A stretch of 64,000 bases of DNA from Candidatus Uhrbacteria bacterium (GTDB lineage Bacteria; Patescibacteria; ABY1; SG8-24; GWF2-40-263), in NCBI GenBank assembly GCA_016205975.1, contig JACQSK010000005.1, forward strand, positions 19,136 through 83,135, read 5' to 3'. Below, in pieces: positions 19,336 to 26,609 of the stretch (position 1 is its first letter; each line of letters begins with the position of its first letter). The translations under genes were made by a program, and so were the position numbers. The notes under the pieces are model-generated. The model was not told the DNA's origin and did no database searches. It saw nothing but the letters and a program-made list of their open reading frames with translations.

Positions 19336-20851
19336 CCTGAAGCCAAGCCGGAGGCACGGGGTCGTCCATGTAGTAATCGGGAAGCCGCTTACGCGCCCAG
19401 TTCCATTCTTGCCACTCAAAACCCAGCGTCGTCTCTCCCATGTCGTACAGGCTTTGGTAGAATGACCCGCCCAGCATCTCGCGCTGGTACTGATCCTCGC
19501 ACGTCCCAGAGAATCCTTGAACGTCGTTCTCCTGCGCTGCGTCCAAGAAGGCTTTGATCGCCGGATAGGCCTCCTCGCTCAAGGACGGGAAGAGTGTCGC
19601 GTCCACTCGACATTCATCCGAGGTCTGTTGGCAGGCCTCGTGTTTTTGGATGTTCAACCTGACGGTGAGCTCGTCTTGCGGCGTCCAGGAAAACAGGAGG
19701 CCCGCGATCCCCAGGACGATGAGCCCATGGCGCATGAGGGTTGACTGGGACGCGGCGCGCACAACGCTGACAAGCAACATCAAAAGCAGGAAGCCCAGAG
19801 TCCCCATCACCCAGTAGCCAAACAGGCGCTCCGGCGTATACCCATAGGCGTCGGTGTACAGGTTTAAGCGCATGAAGGCAGAGAAAAGCACGAGCAAGGT
19901 CTCTCCAATCAAAATCGTCTGCATAGCTATGAGCCATTTGCTCGTTGCCTCACCGTGCAGGCGCCTGAGCGTCAGCACAAGGCCGATGACAAGCAGCGCC
20001 ACGATAACCAGCTGAAAGAATCCCTGCCGGGCATACTCTGCGTACGTCACGCTAACCATCTGGGCAAACGCTGCCTCACCCCCAAACAACGCATAGCCCT
20101 GCACCAAAAGAAAACTGACGAACAGCACAGCCGTCCCGCCTACGATCACCTGGCTCTCCAGAATAAACCGCGGTTTGATGTCCCCTGTCTCTGGATGCAC
20201 AAATCGCTGCCAAAACGCGGCAGCAAAAATCGACGAGAAAAACATACTCCAGAACCCCACGAATAGGACATGGCCCAACCAAGCATCGGGTTCAAAAATG
20301 ATATTGAACCTCATGAACACCTCGTCGCTGAAAACGCGGAAGAGCAGATCGGCGCTCGCAAACAGGGCGATAAAGATGAGAAGGATCGGAATGAGTACCA
20401 CGAGGCCTTTGATCAGGGCACTCTCTCGTGAAGCAAGACGCTTTATCCGCAGCTCACGCACGATCGACAGGCGCGAGAAAAGCTTCCACCCAAGCTCGAG
20501 CGTTCCCGCGCTCAATATTTCAAACGGGTGGCGCCAATCTCCTCGATGGCCCAACGCAAAAACGATGAACAACAGGTTGGAAATGAGACACCCGAAAAAA
20601 GTGACGGTAAGCCCGAGGCTCCCGGTCCACACGGCAAAGACCGCGCTGAAGGCAACCGCGAAGCCGGCCGCAACCCAGGCACGCACAGGCAGAACGTGTC
20701 CGGTCCACCGAGCGAGCAAAAGACTCACCGTCAAAAAAAGAATCTCGGCGACGGGCAGGTTGACGCCCACACGCGAGAGATCAAAAAAGAAATAATCGAA
20801 CGCGATTCCAAGCCCGAGTGCAGAGAGAAACACTTTTGCTGGCGTGGTCAT
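19310..20851 (-). CDS. DUF4153/DUF4173-type polytopic membrane protein
   Basis: A 513-residue protein with about eleven to twelve predicted membrane helices. The core has SVTYAEYARQGFFQLV and YGYTPERLFGYWVM, which I recognise as the conserved segments of this domain family. The C-terminal 110 residues are soluble and contain three cysteines and several aromatic residues, probably outside the membrane. The function of the family is unknown. The small membrane protein at 20855 lies three bases upstream, probably in one operon. Confidence 0.75.
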   Translation of the reverse strand: MTTPAKVFLSALGLGIAFDYFFFDLSRVGVNLPVAEILFLTVSLLLARWTGHVLPVRAWVAAGFAVAFSAVFAVWTGSLGLTVTFFGCLISNLLFIVFALGHRGDWRHPFEILSAGTLELGWKLFSRLSIVRELRIKRLASRESALIKGLVVLIPILLIFIALFASADLLFRVFSDEVFMRFNIIFEPDAWLGHVLFVGFWSMFFSSIFAAAFWQRFVHPETGDIKPRFILESQVIVGGTAVLFVSFLLVQGYALFGGEAAFAQMVSVTYAEYARQGFFQLVIVALLVIGLVLTLRRLHGEATSKWLIAMQTILIGETLLVLFSAFMRLNLYTDAYGYTPERLFGYWVMGTLGFLLLMLLVSVVRAASQSTLMRHGLIVLGIAGLLFSWTPQDELTVRLNIQKHEACQQTSDECRVDATLFPSLSEEAYPAIKAFLDAAQENDVQGFSGTCEDQYQREMLGGSFYQSLYDMGETTLGFEWQEWNWARKRLPDYYMDDPVPPAWLQVTGEPDCP

Positions 20852-20854
20852 ACG

Positions 20855-21025
20855 TTAGGGGATGGTGAGAGAATAAAACAATCCATAGAACAGAATAAGG
20901 ATCGCCGAGGCCGCAATGAGGGCGCACAGGCCGATGATGCCCTCTCTGTCCTGACGCTTGAGCGCTTTTCTCAGAAGGAAAACGGACACGATGAGCAGGC
21001 TGATACCGATAAAAAGGAATGGCAT
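20855..21025 (-). CDS. Small two-helix membrane protein
   Basis: A 56-residue protein from ATG 21025; a longer frame would run into tRNA-Ile and is not credible. It has two hydrophobic segments (about residues 2-18 and 32-52) joined by a basic linker LRKALKRQDRE. The family is not recognised. It lies between tRNA-Ile and the DUF4153-type gene, on the same strand as both. Confidence 0.6.
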   Translation of the reverse strand: MPFLFIGISLLIVSVFLLRKALKRQDREGIIGLCALIAASAILILFYGLFYSLTIP

Positions 21026-21039
21026 AGGATGATCATGTT

Positions 21040-21116
21040 TGGTGGGGGTGGATGGACTCGAACCATCGACCATCGAGGTATAAGCTCGACGCTCTGACCA
21101 ACTGAGCTACACCCCC
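21040..21116 (-). tRNA. tRNA-Ile with anticodon UAU
   Basis: The acceptor stem GGGGGTG pairs with CACCCCC, followed by discriminator A and encoded CCA. The anticodon stem TCGAG/CTCGA encloses the loop CTTATAC, so the anticodon is TAT, reading AUA directly. Most bacteria instead read AUA with a CAU tRNA modified by TilS. The T-arm GATGG/CCATC and D-arm are regular, and the length is 77. Confidence 0.9.
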
Positions 21117-21158
21117 AAGGCCGATACTCTAGTATAGCATTGCGTCCTGTCAACCTGG

Positions 21159-21164
21159 TATACT
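21159..21164 (+). promoter_or_regulatory. -10 box TATACT of the gene at 21175
   Basis: TATACT ends 10 nt before ATG 21175, so transcription should start at or next to the start codon. No convincing -35 is visible at normal spacing. Confidence 0.5.
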
Positions 21165-21174
21165 TACGATCGCT

Positions 21175-21642
21175 ATGGACCCCCAACTCACCCCGCTTAT
21201 CATTCTGCTTTCGATCTTCTGGTTCCTTTTGTACTGGGTCTTGGGAGGCGTGTTCTTCGCGGTCATCACGATCCTGCGCCTGGGCAGAATCCGCATGGTG
21301 CGCTTCAGCTGCCTGTTCACGCTGCTCGCCTTGGCATTGGGAGCGGGCGCGGGCTTCCTGGGAATCCAACGATCCCAGCAAGCTGTGCTCGTATGCCTTG
21401 CGGAGGCACAGACCAGAGCCGAGACGGTCGTAGCGGTTTTCGGCTGCGGCTTCGCAAGCATCTTCGGTGTCTTTCTGGCAGGCGCGGGCGTGCTGACCAT
21501 CGGCGGGTTCCTCATCATGGCGATCTCCAAAAGCAAAACCAAGCCGTGGATTATTTTGGAGGAGCCGCAGGAGGAAACGTCTCAGGAGGAGCCTACACCC
21601 ACGGAAGGGTCAAGTCCTGATAGCAAATTTTTTTCAGGTTGA
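21175..21642 (+). CDS. Hypothetical membrane protein
   Basis: A 155-residue protein with three hydrophobic segments (about residues 7-30, 42-62 and 88-118) and an acidic tail rich in E, P and S. The family is not recognised. It has no SD, and a -10 box sits 10 nt before the ATG, which fits leaderless translation. It lies between tRNA-Ile and tRNA-Val. Confidence 0.65.
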   Translation: MDPQLTPLIILLSIFWFLLYWVLGGVFFAVITILRLGRIRMVRFSCLFTLLALALGAGAGFLGIQRSQQAVLVCLAEAQTRAETVVAVFGCGFASIFGVFLAGAGVLTIGGFLIMAISKSKTKPWIILEEPQEETSQEEPTPTEGSSPDSKFFSG

Positions 21643-21686
21643 CGCACGCGCGGATTGTTCCTATCATGCAGCCGGTTATGAGAGAA

Positions 21687-21763
21687 GGGCGGCTAGCTCA
21701 GGTGGTTAGAGCGTCACATTGACATTGTGAAGGTCAGAGGTTCGAGTCCTCTGCCGCCCACCA
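21687..21763 (+). tRNA. tRNA-Val with anticodon GAC
   Basis: The acceptor GGGCGGC pairs with GCCGCCC, and ACCA follows in the DNA. The anticodon stem TCACA/TGTGA holds the loop TTGACAT, anticodon GAC. The T-arm has the regular TTCGAGT loop. A terminator hairpin follows within six bases. Confidence 0.95.
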
Positions 21764-21768
21764 AAAAC

Positions 21769-21789
21769 CTCCAGGCGCTGGAGTTTTTT
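21769..21789 (+). terminator. Rho-independent terminator after tRNA-Val
   Basis: Perfect stem CTCCAG, loop GCG, CTGGAG, followed by six T. Confidence 0.85.
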
Positions 21790-21817
21790 GTTTAGTCTGT
21801 TACTATGCGCAGCATCT

Positions 21818-22735
21818 ATGCCAGAGATTCGTGTCACACAGAAACAGAGCAATGAGCGGCTCGATCGCTTTTTGACGTCGACAATGGAAACCACGCGCTC
21901 GCAGATTCAGAAGCTCATCGAGGCAGGGAGCGTGCTGGTCAATCGGGAGGTTGCGAAGTCTAACCGGCGCCTGGAAGAAGGCGACGTGATTTTTTATCCA
22001 GAGGTAGAGCTCTCCGCACATAAAAAGACAGAGACCGCTCCCTTGCTTGAAATTGTCTACCAAGACGACGACGTGCTCGTCATCAACAAACCCTCGGGGC
22101 TCCTGGTCCACGAGGCGTTCAAGGACGAGATGCGCGCGACCGTCGTGGACGCGCTGTTGGAATCCTTCCCCGAGGTCGCCGAGGTGGGCGACGACCCCAA
22201 GCGCCCAGGGATCGTGCACCGGCTCGATAAGGACGTCTCGGGACTCATGGCGATTGCCAAGACACAAGCAGGGTTCGATCATCTCAAACATCAATTCCAA
22301 GCGCGCACGCTCACCAAAGAATACTTGGCCCTCGTCTACGGCGCGCTTCCCAAAGACCACGACGTGATCACTCTGCGCGTTACGCGCTCCAAGTCCAAGG
22401 GTCGCATGGTCGCGCGACCGGAGTCCCAGGAAGGCAAGGAAGCACACACCGAGTATGACGTGCTGGAGCGCCTGCCGACGACGACCTACGTGCGGGTAAA
22501 AATCCTGACCGGCCGCACGCACCAGATTCGCGTGCACTTTCAAGCGCTCGGCTACCCGATCGTCGGAGACAAACTCTACAAAGTGAAGGGCATGAAGTTT
22601 CGTCCCATTGAACTGAGCCGACTGTTCTTGCACGCAAGCAAACTGACACTGAGGCTCATGGATGGGCGTGAGAAGACGTTTGAGGCAGGACTGCCAGACG
22701 AGCTTGAACGACTGCTGAGGTCGCTCAAAAAATAG
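21818..22735 (+). CDS. RluA/RluD-family pseudouridine synthase
   Basis: Isomerises uridines in 23S rRNA (RluD-like) or related RNA. I chose ATG 21818, giving 305 residues starting MPEIRVTQKQSNERLDRFL, an S4 RNA-binding domain. The catalytic domain has KPSGLLVHEAF, then IVHRLDKDVSGLMAIAKT with the essential aspartate, KEYLALVYG and ILTGRTHQIRVHF. The upstream 10 codons in the open frame overlap a -10-like TACTAT and are unlikely to be translated. Confidence 0.92.
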   Translation: MPEIRVTQKQSNERLDRFLTSTMETTRSQIQKLIEAGSVLVNREVAKSNRRLEEGDVIFYPEVELSAHKKTETAPLLEIVYQDDDVLVINKPSGLLVHEAFKDEMRATVVDALLESFPEVAEVGDDPKRPGIVHRLDKDVSGLMAIAKTQAGFDHLKHQFQARTLTKEYLALVYGALPKDHDVITLRVTRSKSKGRMVARPESQEGKEAHTEYDVLERLPTTTYVRVKILTGRTHQIRVHFQALGYPIVGDKLYKVKGMKFRPIELSRLFLHASKLTLRLMDGREKTFEAGLPDELERLLRSLKK

Positions 22736-22755
22736 CATAGGCGAGAGAAGCGCGT

Positions 22756-22775
22756 GCGGCAGCAGGGGCTGCCGC
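22756..22775. repeat. Palindromic repeat upstream of gmk
   Basis: GCGGCAGC, loop AGGG, GCTGCCGC, then CCTATAAG. This is the sister copy of the palindrome at 17548-17567. Its tail supplies TATAAG, a likely -10 box that ends 8 nt before the gmk ATG, so the repeat may have brought part of the promoter. Confidence 0.6.
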
Positions 22776-22791
22776 CTATAAGAACATCTTT

Positions 22792-23361
22792 ATGAGAGGA
22801 ACCATTTTCATCATCACCGGTCCAAGCGGCGTGGGCAAGACGACGGTCGCTCTGGAGCTCCTGAAGCGTCGGCCGAGTCTCAAAAAAGTCGTGACGTACA
22901 CAACGCGTCCACCGCGCCCGGAAGAAACGCCTGACGTCTCGTATCACTTCGTCAGCGAAGCGGCGCTCACGGATCTGCTGAACGCCGGAGAGCTCTTCGA
23001 GTGGGCTCGCGTCTATGAGACGCTCTACGGGAGCAAGCGGTCGGACGTGGAGGGGCTGCTCTCGCAGGGCAACGACGTCTTGTTTGTGATCGATGTGCAA
23101 GGAGCCAAGACGATCCAAGCGGAACACCCTGAGACCGTGGTCATCTTCATCGACGCCGAATCGGATGAAGCACTCATGAGGCGCCTCGCGGCTCGAGATC
23201 AAGGCAAGACGGTCAACCTGGAGGAACGCGTGCAAGCGATCCAAGATGAACGTACCTATGGGGCAACCTGCCGATACCGAATCGTCAACCGAGAAGGGAA
23301 TCTTGAACAAACCGTAGAGGAGGCCTTAGGGGTTATGGATTCTCTTGACGAAAAACGCTGA
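22792..23361 (+). CDS. gmk: Guanylate kinase
   Basis: Phosphorylates GMP to GDP with ATP. IFIITGPSGVGKTTVAL is the P-loop, and TYTTRPPRPEE and EWARVYETLYGS are the GMP-binding segments. The length of 189 residues is normal. A TATAAG box ends eight bases before the ATG, and no SD is present. The rplS promoter starts inside its last codons. Confidence 0.94.
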   Translation: MRGTIFIITGPSGVGKTTVALELLKRRPSLKKVVTYTTRPPRPEETPDVSYHFVSEAALTDLLNAGELFEWARVYETLYGSKRSDVEGLLSQGNDVLFVIDVQGAKTIQAEHPETVVIFIDAESDEALMRRLAARDQGKTVNLEERVQAIQDERTYGATCRYRIVNREGNLEQTVEEALGVMDSLDEKR

Positions 23362-23373
23362 GTTTTCTATACT
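23345..23373 (+). promoter_or_regulatory. Promoter of rplS
   Basis: TTGACG, 17-bp spacer, TATACT. The -10 ends nine bases before ATG 23383, so the mRNA should start at or a few bases before the start codon. Confidence 0.75.
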
Positions 23374-23382
23374 CTCGCTACT

Positions 23383-23820
23383 ATGTCAGACGAACAGACA
23401 CAAACAACGACCGCACCCGAGGAAACAATGGTCCCCGTGGAGACGGCCAAGGCTCCTGTCAGCCCCCAAGAAAAACCCGTGGCAGGAAATGTTCTCGCGA
23501 TCGATCAACTCCGCGCCGGTCAAACCGTGCGACTCCATGAGCGCATCAAGGACGTCACGGCCAAGGGCGAAGAACGGCAGCGCGTTCAAGTCTTTGAAGG
23601 CATCATCTTGGGAGTCCGAGGATCTGGAGTCAGCAAGACGCTCACGATTCGCAAAGTCAGCGAAGGCATCGGGGTCGAAAAAATCTATCCCCTGCACTCC
23701 CCCGTGATCGCCAAAATCGAACTCGTGAAGACCGCCCGCGTGCGCCGTGCCAAGCTCAACTTCCTCAACAATCTGAAATCGCGTTTCAAACGTAAGCTCG
23801 AAGAGACGTACGTGAAGTAA
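23383..23820 (+). CDS. rplS: 50S ribosomal protein L19
   Basis: A protein of the large ribosomal subunit near the subunit interface. The conserved core VRLHERIKDVTAKGEERQRV, then FEGIILGVRGSGVSKTLTIR and VEKIYPLHSPVIAKIEL, is complete. The 145 residues include an extension of about 30 acidic, T- and P-rich residues before the core, longer than in common homologues. The gene has its own strong promoter and terminator, so it is monocistronic. Confidence 0.95.
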   Translation: MSDEQTQTTTAPEETMVPVETAKAPVSPQEKPVAGNVLAIDQLRAGQTVRLHERIKDVTAKGEERQRVQVFEGIILGVRGSGVSKTLTIRKVSEGIGVEKIYPLHSPVIAKIELVKTARVRRAKLNFLNNLKSRFKRKLEETYVK

Positions 23821-23825
23821 AAAAA

Positions 23826-23852
23826 CGGACCCCGTTAAAGGGTCCGATTTTT
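23826..23852. terminator. Bidirectional rho-independent terminator after rplS
   Basis: CGGACCC, loop CCGTTAAA region, GGGTCCG, then ATTTTT. The A-run on the other side gives a T-run on the minus strand, so it could also stop transcripts from 23968. Confidence 0.85.
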
Positions 23853-23856
23853 GTCG

Positions 23857-23894
23857 GGGGGACAAAATTTCGTATATACGAAAAAATGTCCCCC
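23857..23894. repeat. Long nested inverted repeat
   Basis: GGGGGACA at 23857 pairs with TGTCCCCC at 23887, and inside lies the palindrome TTCGTATATACGAA. No T-run follows on either strand. It could be a protein-binding site or an RNA stability element. The remaining bases to 23967 hold only a weaker CCCACC/GGTGGG stem. Confidence 0.55.
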
Positions 23895-23967
23895 AAAAAA
23901 ACACCCACCGTCGCTCGTTGAGCTCTGGTGGGTAGGTTCCGTCGATAGTCGCAAGTACGGTCGTTGT

Positions 23968-24195
23968 TCACTGTCCTTCGCGGTTCAGCTTCACGTGCGC
24001 CTTGAAGATCATGAGAAGGATCGGGGCGACGATCGTCGCCAGACCCATGGCGCCAAGCCACCATGTGGGCGCACCCATGGCGACCCAATCGACGACGAAA
24101 ATCGCGATCGTGCCGCCTCCGACGAACCAGAACATGAGGGTTGCAAGGGCGTCTCCTTGACCGAACTCGTGGAACTCCGGAAGAGAGCGAAACAT
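23968..24195 (-). CDS. Small two-helix membrane protein
   Basis: A 75-residue protein from ATG 24195, chosen because GGAGG lies five bases before it. It has two hydrophobic segments, about residues 17-36 and 41-63, and a charged C-terminus. The family is not recognised. The frame happens to stay open upstream into the lipoprotein-like gene, so a fused 229-residue frame exists, but the internal SD argues for a separate gene. Confidence 0.55.
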   Translation of the reverse strand: MFRSLPEFHEFGQGDALATLMFWFVGGGTIAIFVVDWVAMGAPTWWLGAMGLATIVAPILLMIFKAHVKLNREGQ

Positions 24196-24349
24196 GTAGC
24201 CTCCAATACGTTGTTGTCTTCCCACATCTGATAGGCGGCAGCCACTGCTGCCGCATGACAGGTGTCGAAAGGCAACGGAGGAAATGGTGAGACGCCCCGT
24301 CCGTCTCACGCGTGGTGTGAAGACGGACGGGGGTCGCGATGAGCGTCGG

Positions 24350-24627
24350 GTCAGTTGCAGGAACGGACGGGTCCTGTGGCCACGAAGTAGCCGTAGTTCT
24401 GTCCCTGACGCCGATTCCGTTGCCGTGAGGGCGCGCACCTCCAGTTCGGGGTGCTCTTCCAGGAAGCGGCTCAGAGCGACCGCGAAGTTGCGGTCGGTCA
24501 TGGGGATGAGGTACACCCCGTTGCCGTAGTCGACGACGTATGCCGACGTCGGCTGGGTCGCGACGATGTTCGCAGCATCCGTGGCTGGGTCACTGCACGA
24601 AACGATGAGCATGAGGAACAGATGCAC
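24350..24627 (-). CDS. Possible small lipoprotein, apparently frameshifted
   Basis: AAGGAGG precedes GTG 24627, which gives MHLFLMLIVSCSD, a short signal peptide with a lipobox-like IVSC. The product then reads VDYGNGVYLIPMTDRNF and LEEHPELEVRALTA. In this frame the text becomes arginine-rich and runs into the next gene. One frame over it ends cleanly as NYGYFVATGPVRSCN at 24350. I infer a one-base frameshift near 24415 in the gene or the sequence. It may instead be coding only in part. Confidence 0.35.
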
Positions 24628-24765
24628 GAGAGCCTCCTTGTTTGAGCTGTTTTCCAACCCAGATCCCTGGAGCCCGCAAGGAGCGAGATCCAGAGTCTGT
24701 GTTCGAGATGATAACCACCCCTAATCCCTCCTTGAAAAGGATGGGAACCGAGATGGGCTATAAAC

Positions 24766-26478
24766 TTAGATCGATCGCACGTCTTCACCTGAGGCGATGT
24801 TCGCGCCCTTCCCGTACTTCCACAAGTATGTGTCATTCACCTCGATAATCCCTTGGTTCCAGTCAGAGCCGTAGACTTCATCGGCGACGGTCTCACTCAC
24901 GATCCAGTGGATCTCGTAGTCGGAGCCCACGACGTAAACCTTCGCGGAGCTCACGGCTTTGACGCGCGTGCCGGGGGCGAACTTGAGGTCGCCCTCATAG
25001 TCGGAGGTCTCGACGTATACATCGATGGTCGCCTGGCTTACTTCAACGACTTCGTCCCACGAATCAAACCAGGTGAAGTAAACGTCCTCGCTTGGGACAA
25101 GCCACATCTGTTCCCCGCTGACCAAATACACCGCTGAAGCCCCGTAGGCGCTGAACGCCTCGACCTCATTGCGCACTAGGTCCAAGAGCGGAGAGAATGT
25201 AACCTCATAGACGTTGCCGTCCGTCCCCTGCCAGTAGGCATGCTCACGATCCGAGAGGGTCGCAACGGAGCCGAAGCCGACGTTCAGGAGGCGTCCGTTG
25301 GTCGTGTTCTCATACCAGACGTTGCCGTTCTCGTCGACTCCCACAAGGATGTCCTCAAAGGCATCCGTCACGTGGTAGGCGCGGGTTTCCCAGGCACGAG
25401 TGGTGAAGTTGTAACCCACGTACTCATCCTGGTCGTTTTGGAAGTAGATGGCATCCCCCGTCAGGTTGAACAGGCCGTCCGTGGCAACGCCCAGCTTGTG
25501 GACGCCGTCCAGATCGCTCACGTACAAACCGTCCTCGTCATCGATGTAGGCCATACGGTCGCCGTCGATCTGAACGGCGTCTGCGACGTCATCAAACCAC
25601 GTGAGGTACGCACCACCGGCATCCGAAGGCGCTTCATCAGCCCCTTGGGTATAGGTCCACAAACGGAAGTTGCGGAAGTAACGGATGGAGCCATCGGAGA
25701 GGTAATGCGCGCCGACGATGTCCGCGCCGGGTTCTGTCCAGGTGTCAGGAATCGCTTCCACGGAACGCGCGGTCTGGTTCACAATCCACAGCTGCTCAAA
25801 GCCGCCGTCAAAAAATACTTTTACCAGAGCGTTGCCGTCTTGGACATCCACGATCTCCTGCCACGGTGCGGTCAGCGCATAGGTGAAATCCGTGCGCTCA
25901 TATCCTGAGCCGTAGTCGTACACGGAAAGCGCAGTCTCCACGTCGCCCGAATCCTCATCGGTTTGCAGGGTGGACGTGTAGAGGCGGTTGCCGTCGGTGG
26001 CAAACGTCATGAAGGACAAGCTGTTGTCTGCACGCGTGGTCTCAGAGAGCGCCGTCACGGCTCCCGACTCCGTATCGTATTCGTAAATCGTTCCCCAAGT
26101 CTCATCCGAGTCCTTCGGGACCAAGTAGATGAACCGGCCGTCTTGGGCCGTCTGCCAAAAGGCATCCGTCACAGAATCTGAAACGGATGCAATCTCAAGC
26201 GAGACACCATCTTTAAAGATGGTCAGGTCGACCTGCTCGCAGGCATCAGGATCACTGCACGCCTGAGCGGTCGCAGCGACAAACACCGCATCGTTAAATG
26301 CGTAGGGGCCAGACGCGCCCGCATCAAGCGCCAAACGCTCAACACGGAAGGAGTCATAATCCCAGGCCGCTGTGGCAACCGTTGTCTGCCACGCCCCGGA
26401 GTCAGCAAAGACGCTGGGGAGCAACGGGGAGACGCCGATGGCCACGGCCACGGCTAAAATAAGTGTTTTCTTCAACAT
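24766..26478 (-). CDS. Exported beta-propeller protein with C-terminal tandem surface domain
   Basis: A 570-residue protein with a signal peptide (KKTLILAVAVAIGVSPLLP, cleavage near VFA-DS). The middle has repeated blades ending in patterns such as DGRFIYLVPKDS, DGNRLYTST and EDGLYVSDLDG, a WD/YWTD-like propeller. The last 110 residues hold two copies of a short domain with VYLVSGEQMWLVPS and VYVVGSDYEIHWIV followed by VYGSDWNQGIIEV. I recognise this tandem from exported proteins of Patescibacteria. It is probably cell-surface; its ligand is unknown. Confidence 0.7.
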   Translation of the reverse strand: MLKKTLILAVAVAIGVSPLLPSVFADSGAWQTTVATAAWDYDSFRVERLALDAGASGPYAFNDAVFVAATAQACSDPDACEQVDLTIFKDGVSLEIASVSDSVTDAFWQTAQDGRFIYLVPKDSDETWGTIYEYDTESGAVTALSETTRADNSLSFMTFATDGNRLYTSTLQTDEDSGDVETALSVYDYGSGYERTDFTYALTAPWQEIVDVQDGNALVKVFFDGGFEQLWIVNQTARSVEAIPDTWTEPGADIVGAHYLSDGSIRYFRNFRLWTYTQGADEAPSDAGGAYLTWFDDVADAVQIDGDRMAYIDDEDGLYVSDLDGVHKLGVATDGLFNLTGDAIYFQNDQDEYVGYNFTTRAWETRAYHVTDAFEDILVGVDENGNVWYENTTNGRLLNVGFGSVATLSDREHAYWQGTDGNVYEVTFSPLLDLVRNEVEAFSAYGASAVYLVSGEQMWLVPSEDVYFTWFDSWDEVVEVSQATIDVYVETSDYEGDLKFAPGTRVKAVSSAKVYVVGSDYEIHWIVSETVADEVYGSDWNQGIIEVNDTYLWKYGKGANIASGEDVRSI

Positions 26479-26575
26479 AATTTTTTGGTTAATTTAAGGG
26501 CAAAAAATACCATATTTGAAGGTTTCTGTCAACCAGGAGGCTGGACTTTATAGCTCAACTGAGCCAAAACGAAAA

Positions 26576-26597
26576 GCCGCTCCTCTCCCGGAGCGGC
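26576..26597 (-). terminator. Rho-independent terminator after uvrA
   Basis: On the minus strand GCCGCTCC, six-base loop, GGAGCGGC, then TTTTCGTTTT. It starts 13 bases after the uvrA stop. Confidence 0.85.
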
Positions 26598-26609
26598 CCA
26601 CTCGACAGT

